From: Artocarpus heterophyllus
Lineage: Eukaryota > Streptophyta > Magnoliopsida > Rosales > Moraceae
Assembly: GCA_025403435.1 (NCBI GenBank)
Contig: CM046337.1
Span: 7,501 to 71,500 of the forward strand
Reading direction: 5' to 3'
DNA: 64,000 nt
In this document: one piece after another, positions 56,797 through 64,000 of the stretch
How the letters are laid out: each line of letters opens with the position of its first letter
Numbering within the stretch: position 1 is the first letter of the stretch
The notes under the pieces: model-generated
The model's input: the letters and a program-made list of their open reading frames with translations, nothing else
What the model was told of the DNA's origin: nothing
The model's database searches: none
Made by a program: the position numbers and the translations under genes

Positions 56797-56809
56797 AAGG
56801 GGGGTAGAG
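56797..56809 (+). promoter_or_regulatory. Polypurine tract
   Basis: AAGGGGGGTAGAG directly before the 3' LTR, the plus-strand primer site. The preceding TTCGAGGACGAAATTT is typical of Tekay/Del gypsy elements. Confidence 0.9.
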
Positions 56810-56810
56810 C

Positions 56811-59165
56811 TGTGACACCCGTTATTCTCCTAACGGGTATTGAGGTAATTAAATTAATTTTTAATGTATAAAAAAAATTGCTTCATTTAAATTTATTTTA
56901 TAATATTTATTTTTATCTATTTTTAAATTTTCTAAAATTCTCCTATATTTATTTAGTATGATTACTAAAAAGCCTTAGAACTTCTAATAAATCTCAAAAA
57001 TGTCATATTGGCATTATGTGTGTTAAAGTCTTTAGATGAGACATAAGGATATCTTTTCCAACTACTCTTGACCCTCATTTTCTTTATTTCCTCCGTGACA
57101 TGCTTCAACATGTCTCCTCTATAATTGTTTCTATCACTTCTTTTCAAAGACTTCATCTTTTCTTCCTTTCTCTTCCACGGTTCCCACACTCTTCTTCTCA
57201 TTTCTTTGCTGAAGCAAAATACTTAGAGAACTTCTTCAAGGCAGCCATAAAAATCAGCCATCATCACCTCCATTTGAGCAAGAATTTCAGTCATACCGAA
57301 GTAAAGGAACCTGTTTTGAAGCCATTTCAAGCTTCCAACTAACCATAATCCGAGGTTAGAATCTTATGAACAAATTTAGTCTTTCATTTATAAATTTTCT
57401 TTTATACTAAAGGATTATTCAAATTTGCGTTCTTAAACCTAAGTATATGTTTGTTGCTATTTTGGAGCATATGTATGAAGTCTAAGTGTATATGCCCTAG
57501 ACAGAAAATTTATATTGTTAAACTTTGTAATACCTCTATGGGCAGTGGTTATTTCTTGAAATTCTAAGATTAAATTAAAATGAATTTTATGAATTGGTTT
57601 GCATATTTGAAAAGTAGCATCCTAGGCTTTCTAACGAGCTATCATAAACCTAAATCGGAGTTGTATTTTATTTTCTAAGAATTATTTAATTTTTGTATTG
57701 GAAACTAGTAAATCTACCAGTTTGTTATGGTATACCAGCTGCTAACCTGAACCAAGAACCCATCTTTGCTCACCACCTAATTCTTTAATGTCTTGCAACC
57801 TTTCCAATATTATCCTAAGTGATTGATGAATCTTATTAGGGACTAAAACATATAGATTACTTGTTCACATTTTATATTGTGTTAAGACAAAAATTGTTTA
57901 CTGTGGTATTCAAAAGAGATTTATATAAAAGCTTTAATGGCATACTAGTAAGATAAGTTTACACATGATTTATTTATGAATGTAGTTGTATGTTGTGCTT
58001 TAGTTTTAATTGTCCTTATGCACGCCTTAGGATCAAGGGAGTATGGAGCTAACGTTAACTGATTCCAGGATTAAAAGATTGTTGATAAGCTTAAAAGGTA
58101 GGGATTCTATTACTCATCTTTTGTGAGGTTTTTATAGAATTAAAATTGATTGTTTTGCCGCAATATATATATATATCTATGTTGAACTGATATTATATGA
58201 TTATCACATATGAAACTATGACATAGACTCGTCTTGTATTGTACGGCGAGGAACATAATGAATTGACACATGTTATAAATTGAGAAGCATGGTTAGGAAA
58301 ACTAACTCTATTGATAATGATTCAATATAGAGAAATTGTGAGACATGAAGAGGGCGACGGTTACGTCCTTGGGCATGAATACCCTAAAAGGTAAAATAGG
58401 GGGAAGGCGATGACGCTTCCTTGGGTTGAAAGTCCCAGAACACACTGTACAGGAATCGATTTGGTGAGGACTCGGGGCTTGATGTCCCCTCACCGGAACA
58501 CCCTTGGAATGTTTATAGGGTGATCAAGTGCGCCCATTTGGGTTTCGATGAGTTGAGTGATACTCAATTTAACATGGATACCTAGGAACAATGATGATTG
58601 GTAATATTTGTATAAATGTGTAATTATGACACTTGGTAATGATTAACTACGGTATCCATAAGATGTGATCATAATAAACCTTATAATCTGGAATATGATG
58701 TAACCTACTAATCATGCAGATTTTAATGTGGTAATGATAGAGGTGAGTAATAGCTTTCTCTACTGAGCATAGTGTTGCTCATTCCCTTATGTTTATATCT
58801 TTTCAGGACTCACTAAGTGTGAGGTGGCTACGAGAAATATAGTTGAGGAAGTGATCTAGCTATATTACATTGGGACTGCTTCAATTGTTGAGAATGTTCT
58901 TCATGATAATGTAAGCATCAATTGTTACTTTCTGTGACTGTATTATAATGTGTTGAGGGTTAAAATGATGATGACAACAGTTTATTTTATTAAATTTAAG
59001 GTGCTACATTAAAACTGTGGTTTATTTATCGTTTATATTTTTATTTTTGAGTTGAGAGTTTTCATTTAAGTCCCGGGAAAATTTTAATCTTTAAGGTTTT
59101 ACTTTTATTATTTATTTTTATTTTATCTCATTAAAAACTGTTAACCCCCATATAGGGGCGTTACA
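56811..59165 (+). repeat. 3' LTR of the LOG-carrying element
   Basis: 2355 bp, the direct repeat of 50,199-52,551 with one substitution and one 2-nt length difference. Confidence 0.95.
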
Positions 59166-61760
59166 AAAACATTACGTTTGGCCTCCAATGGTAAACCGAA
59201 AGTAAGTAAAATAGTTTATACAGTCTAAGCTTACAAGTTTGTACTGATTTGACCATGGCAATGTAGGAAAAATACTGTGTGGTGAGAAATTATACAGTGT
59301 AAATTTTTGGGCCCCCACAAAGTGGACACCCATTAGCTTTTTATTGGGCCACCAAGCCATGAAAGATGGCCCAATCCTATGGTGACACTTGGTAACCCAA
59401 GGGGTTACTTGTTGAGTAACCAAAGTGGATAAGAAGCATTAGATGCAAGCTTATCACAAAAAAATTTTCTTTCTTCTTCTTCCTCAAGCCACGACAGCCA
59501 TTAGAGAAGGTTTTCAAAAAAAATTTCAACCCCAAAACTTTGCAAAAACAACCCCACTTAAGTTCAAGAGGTGAGATTCAAGGAATTTCCACAAGTTTAA
59601 GGTAAAAACCTAAACTTTTTCAAGAGTTCTAGGGTTTTTCTTGGGGAAAAAGAAAGGAAGCTAATCTATGGTGTTTTTGCATGAAAATAGTGTTTTAAAA
59701 GGAGATCTAAAGGAGCCTTGGAAGGCTAGATATCAAAAGTGCTATTTGGGGTAAGTTTTAATTTTAAAGTTTTGAAATTTTTTTTGTTTTCTCTAAAGTA
59801 TATGGGTTCTTGAGCTAGTTTTTGGGTTGAACCCCTAGAAATATGAAGTATAACATGTTGATGTTGTGAAATTAAGGTTTAAATGTTGAAAAATGGTAGT
59901 TTGTGTAAATTATTTTTGCAATTTTAGTGTTAGTTTTTCAAAAGTGATGCTAGATATGATAAATGATTCCAACAAAGGTTGAAACTACATATACAGGGAT
60001 AGATTTTCACCAAAATACCCTAAGGACTAAATTGAAAGAAAAAGTTTTCCCTTGGTAGATTTAAAAAATGCCCAAAAACACCCCTGTACAGTGAGAATTT
60101 AGGAAAAGTTAAAACACAAAAGTTGTAGATCTCGATGAAACTGTTAGGCATAATAGACGGTTCATCAAAAAACTCAACCGTTTGTGAGATTTTGATTTTT
60201 TTCAAGAATTTGTTAAAAGTGAAAAAAATGTTAAAATGACAAAAATGTCATTTTTCAAAATGATTTAAGGTATGGTACTTTGAGTAAAAATGGTCCTTAT
60301 GAAAAATAGGAAATTTGGTTTAAAGAGATAAAATTTAGCCTTGGGGGCAAAATTGTCAAAATTTTCAGTTTAAGGACTAAATTGTAAAGTTTTATGAAAA
60401 TGGGGCATAGATGAGAAATATGGAGATCCGACCCACTAGGGTGTTATTTTAAAATTAGTATGTGGATATTTTTGTAAGAATAACGAAATTGAGCTCGGGT
60501 AGGTTAGTAGACTCATGGAGGACAAAATCGTCATTTTTGTCCGAATAACCTGAATCACTCCGAAATGTTACAAATAGGGAAAAGAAAATGATTAGAAAGA
60601 TTTTCGCCCTTCGTTAGTGACGATAAGGTAGAGTTAGATAGAAATAAGAAAACTAGTGGTTTTCGGAGTTGTATACAGTCATGCAACTCAATTTAATAAT
60701 TAACGAACGTTTTGTATTGAAACATAATAGAATATTGACTAATGGCTTTGAAATTGGTCAACAGGATCCTAGAAGTCTAGGACAGAGGAAAATCAAGGTT
60801 GATTTACGCGGTACACAAAATCAAGTAAGTACCATCCCACCTACAGTATGGAATTGTAGGTATAGAATGTGACATGTGTATATGTATACCTGTGTGTAAA
60901 TCAAAGTGTATACCTATGTGTATGTTATGATATGAGTATCTATAAGTATGTTGATGTATACTTGTGAGTATATTATATTGTATACCAGTGTGTATATTAA
61001 TGTATGCCTGAGAGTATAAAAGTGTGTACCTGTGTGTACAGTATTGTACAAAAACATTTATGTTTTGCGTATAACATGTGATTATTGCTTCATGCATGGT
61101 ATGATAACCATAATAAATAGACTGGTAATTATATCACCAGAAATTGAGAAAAGTGTCGTACTGACTCCTGACTCAAGAGGAATTTAAGGATACAATATGG
61201 TCACGGTGTTACGTAGACCTAAGTGCGCAATGGTACGAACACTTGGGCCCTAGTTAAAGATAAGAAATGAAAATGATAAAGGAGGTTTATAAGAAAGCAT
61301 AAATGGATCATGCATTTTATTGAATGTGCATGTGGGTTATATGGGACTTACTGGGCATAAGCTCATTAAGTATTTCATGCTGTAGGTATTCCGATGAAAA
61401 GATCAGAATAATTTTATTGATGAGCTGGCAGAGGGATGATTGGTGTGCAGATTGGGTATGAGATTCCGCCGCTATTAAGTTTCCGCTGTATCGTGTTTTT
61501 ATTATTTTGAAATGCAAGGTTTAGAAAATGGTATTGTATAAGAAAAGTTGTTATGTAAGTACAAGTATAAACTTGTGTTTTCAAAGTTACTAAAACTAGT
61601 AATGTACGAACGAGTGAGTTAAGTAAATATATGTAAATATTTATGTTTCCAAAGGTATTAATTCTTGTCTGTGAAAAAAAAATTTTGCTAAATTTTCTCC
61701 TTTCTCCTATACGCAAGTAAGAAAAGTTTTATCACAGCCCAAAAAAGGCAGGTTGTGACA
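59166..61760 (+). mobile_element. Right part of 3.0-kb LTR (family L2-like, copy d)
   Basis: It continues from 49,820-50,198 after removal of the 8.97-kb element. Similarities to copies b and c include GGGCCACCA near 59,345, CACAAAAGTTGTAGA near 60,115, the TAAGCTCATTAAG-TTCATGCTGTAGGTA block near 61,360, and the end GTTGTGACA. It is shorter and more diverged than b and c. Confidence 0.75.
60865..61055. repeat. Minisatellite-like GTATACCTGTGTGTA repeats
   Basis: About five diverged units around GTATACCTGTGTGTA, spaced about 30-45 nt apart, inside LTR copy d. Confidence 0.7.
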
Positions 61761-62413
61761 AGCAGTCTATGGAATTTAAACGATTGGTTGTTGTTCATCA
61801 TGCATTTGAACTCTAGGCGTGTTGTGTGCAACAATCACTCTATCACATGAGGTGGAAGCTTGAGCATTTATATGATCTTTCTCAAGAATGGTGTTCTAGA
61901 AATGATTGCTCCCACTAATCAAGTCGTTCTCGAGAAATTTTGTGTTCCTTGATTCCACAAACCTAGTAGTATGTGATGGACAATAAAATCTATATTCTTT
62001 AAACCATTTAGCATATCCAGCGAAATACCCACTAATGGTCCTTAGGTCCAACTTTTTTTCTTGTGGATTATAAACTCTTACCTCATACGGGCATACCTAA
62101 ATGTGTACATATTGCAAACTCAGCTTCCAACCTTTAAATAACTCAAAAGGCGTCTTTGGGACAGCCTTAATTGGAACTCGGTTTAATATGTACGCTGATG
62201 TTTTAAGAGCTTTAGTCTACAAGGACTCAGGAAGTTTGAAGCAAGCAAGCATACTCTGCACCATGTCCAACAATGTTTGGTTTCTTCTTTCAGCTACTCC
62301 ATTCTGGTTTAGAGGACTAGTCATAGTGTATTGGGCAACAATCCCATGCTCGTAAAGAAACTTTGCAAATGGACCAGGTGATTGTCCATGCTCAATGTAT
62401 CTACCATAGTACT
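61761..62413 (-). pseudogene. Copia B integrase fragment
   Basis: The minus strand encodes KYYGRYIEHGQSPGPFAKFL, IVAQYTM, NQNGVAERRNQTLLDMVQSM, and later GYFAGYAKW and YRFYCPSH. The catalytic Glu region GVAERRN is intact. The piece ends at 62,414 in the middle of the GGEYYG motif, where an unrelated sequence begins. Confidence 0.85.
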
Positions 62414-63386
62414 TGTTCGGTGGTAACGCCCCAAATGAAATGTTTATCTTCTTAATAATAAACGGCGGACGTATGTAGTATAGAAAGATTGTCGTATCCA
62501 CAGGGAGGTGAAAATTTTTAACTCGAGAGATTGTTAAAAATAAACGGTCAAAAAGGCAAGCGGTTTTTCAGATCAAAGTTTAAAATGAAAGAAATATTTT
62601 TGTGGTTTTTATTTTATTTAATTCAAAATTTAAAGCATAAAATTAAAATGGTGAAGCTTTGAGAATCCCTTGTATGTTTTGCAACTGATATGAAATTTTA
62701 ATTCTAATTAATAATTATCTAAAGCATTTGATTTATTATATCTTTTCTCATTAATTGCAAGCACATTTTACTAATTATATAGGTCAACCTAAATCGACAA
62801 TATAGCAAGCCATAATGCAGTAAGGGTTTTCCTATAAAAACTAGCAAAATAATCATCTGTCACTAATGATTTGGTGTACTAATTATGAAAATTATAACCG
62901 TTGTCACTCAATTATAATTAACATAATTTTAAGATAGAAAAGATAATAACAAATCAAAATTAATATATTTTTATGGAATAAATTATTGCGTTAATTTCGG
63001 CAGCACCCCGACTTATTAATTGGTCTAAGAATACACTATGCCATCCTCTGTCTACAATAAATCAAGAATTACCAAGCATTTACTGTGCCAGTCTATGTCT
63101 ATAATGCAGCAGAAACTCAACTTAATAAATGAGCATGACTTTAGTATTATTAATATTAATTATGCAACACAATTAAATTACATAAAGAAAGCATGACTGA
63201 ATTTATGTAAAAATTGACAGCATAACAATAGTAACAATAATTATTAAAAACATAAAGATATAATTTATTCCACAAAATATAAGCATTAACACACAAATAT
63301 AGAGTTAAAACCCATACCAGAGTACTACGCATACAAGATCATCTCTCTGCCTCACCAGACTCTCTACACTAATTTAAGTATTATTT

Positions 63387-63418
<32 letters not shown>

Positions 63419-64000
63419 TTTTACCTAAGAGATAAAAAAGGGGAAAAGGGAAAAATGGGGAAAGGGGAAAGGGAGGCCCGAAGGCCTTAAGGGGGTGTGT
63501 CCTGAATGAGGGGGGAAAGCCCCCTATTTATAGTGAAAAAATTTCACTATTTCAGATTTTTTTATTATTATTTTTTTCTTTTCTTCTCTTTTCTTTGGCA
63601 GGAGCGGGCCCAACTTGCACTGAGATTCATGTGAACATAAAAATTTTCTTCGCTTCTGTGCTAATCCGCGTTCTTTGATATGCGAATTTTAGTTTGGAAT
63701 CTTGTACTTCGCAGGTCATGGCAGCACGAAACAGGCGCAATCTGACCCGTTGAACGATCGATCCAATGGCTGGCAGAGGCGTTCGAGAATGGGCCTAGGT
63801 GGGACCAGTGGGACAGCAATTTTGGACCGTCAGATTGGAAGAACAGCTGCACATGGACTCACCCACACGCAAGCAGACACAGCCTGCGACTCCCCTCTGA
63901 CGCGTCTGCAGCTTGTCGGCGCGTGAATCACACGCGCTAATCGTTCTTCGACACGTGGACTGTACCCTGAGATTCCGCTGAAGCACCAGATGACGCGTTG
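62414..64000. mobile_element. LTR-like insertion running off the window
   Basis: Sequence starting TGTTCGGTGGTAACGCCCC replaces copia B integrase mid-motif at about 62,414 and continues to the window end. TG start and non-coding content fit an LTR. CTATTTATAG at 63,524-63,533 may be a TATA box on the plus strand. A (TA)n run is at 63,392-63,418, and the last 400 nt are much richer in GC. The short frames there show no recognisable domain. The right end and target duplication are outside the window. Confidence 0.55.
63392..63418. repeat. (TA)n microsatellite
   Basis: Thirteen uninterrupted TA dinucleotides inside the last LTR-like insertion. Confidence 0.95.

Larger units (their letters stand above)
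50199..59165 (+). mobile_element. Complete non-autonomous LTR element carrying a LOG-like gene
   Basis: LTRs of 2353 and 2355 bp (50,199-52,551 and 56,811-59,165), TGTGACACCC to GGGGCGTTACA, are flanked by AAAAC on both sides (50,194-50,198 and 59,166-59,170), a perfect target duplication. A primer-binding site complementary to initiator Met tRNA follows the 5' LTR after 7 nt and a polypurine tract precedes the 3' LTR. The LTR start and the polypurine context (TTCGAGGACGAAATTT then AAGGGGGG) are typical of plant Tekay/Del-type gypsy elements. The 4.26-kb interior has no gag, protease, reverse transcriptase or integrase; instead it carries two intact unrelated frames. It must have been moved by another element's enzymes. 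Confidence 0.93.
37350..62413 (-). mobile_element. Ty1/copia retrotransposon B, cut into five pieces by nested LTRs
   Basis: On the minus strand, reading from 62,413 downward, integrase (62,413-61,761), linker (49,819-49,624), reverse transcriptase N-terminal part (45,293-44,717), its C-terminal part (40,617-40,138) and RNase H (38,128-37,690) appear in exact copia order. Only LTR-type insertions lie between them. About 2.3 kb of coding sequence remains. The tail 37,350-37,690 probably is the 3' untranslated region or LTR. The gag side is cut off by another insertion at 62,414. It carries stops, frame changes and a lost catalytic Asp, so it is long dead. Confidence 0.88.

Overview
The window is nuclear DNA of a flowering plant, most likely a eudicot. 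The evidence is plant-type (CCCTAAA)n telomere-like tracts, GT-AG introns, plant-specific gene families (a GID1-like carboxylesterase and an HDC1/Rxt3 protein), and a large load of Ty1/copia and Ty3/gypsy LTR retrotransposons. No species assignment is possible from sequence alone.

Layout. 1-8.8 kb is retrotransposon debris: a telomere-like tract, a decayed minus-strand copia element (189-about 5345), a second telomere-like tract joined to a Ty3/gypsy integrase pseudogene (5346-6390), and AT-rich sequence. 8.8-9.9 kb holds an intact single-exon carboxylesterase gene on the minus strand. 11-15.5 kb is a nest: a 1.1-kb inverted-repeat element split by a 2.0-kb solo LTR, then a truncated copy of that LTR abutting another telomere-like tract and another copy of the same gypsy fragment. 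18-35.4 kb is a gene island: CNOT11 (12 coding exons, plus strand), an ALP2-like and an ALP1-like gene derived from the two ORFs of a PIF/Harbinger transposon (plus strand), and HDC1 (11 coding exons including an 8-nt microexon, minus strand). All splice junctions were assigned by hand and reading frames close in every gene.

37.4-62.4 kb is one minus-strand copia element cut into five collinear pieces. The cuts are a 2.0-kb solo LTR with a perfect target-site duplication (TSD), a 4.1-kb solo LTR with a perfect TSD, a related 4.3-kb LTR, and a 3.0-kb LTR. The last of these is itself split by a complete 8.97-kb LTR element. A further LTR-like insertion starts at about 62,414 and leaves the window.

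The most striking object is that 8.97-kb element (50,199-59,165). It has 2.35-kb LTRs that differ by one substitution and one 2-nt indel, a perfect 5-bp TSD, an initiator-Met-tRNA primer site and a polypurine tract, but no recognisable gag or pol. In their place are two intact reading frames: a LOG-like (lysine-decarboxylase-fold, cytokinin-activating family) protein and an unrecognised basic protein with a Cys cluster. It looks like a young, non-autonomous retrotransposon that has packaged a LOG-family gene.

The four island genes act in RNA and chromatin control: CCR4-NOT deadenylation, Harbinger-derived Polycomb-associated proteins, and the histone deacetylase complex. Nothing suggests they are co-regulated. 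Their proximity is ordinary plant gene-island structure between transposon nests.
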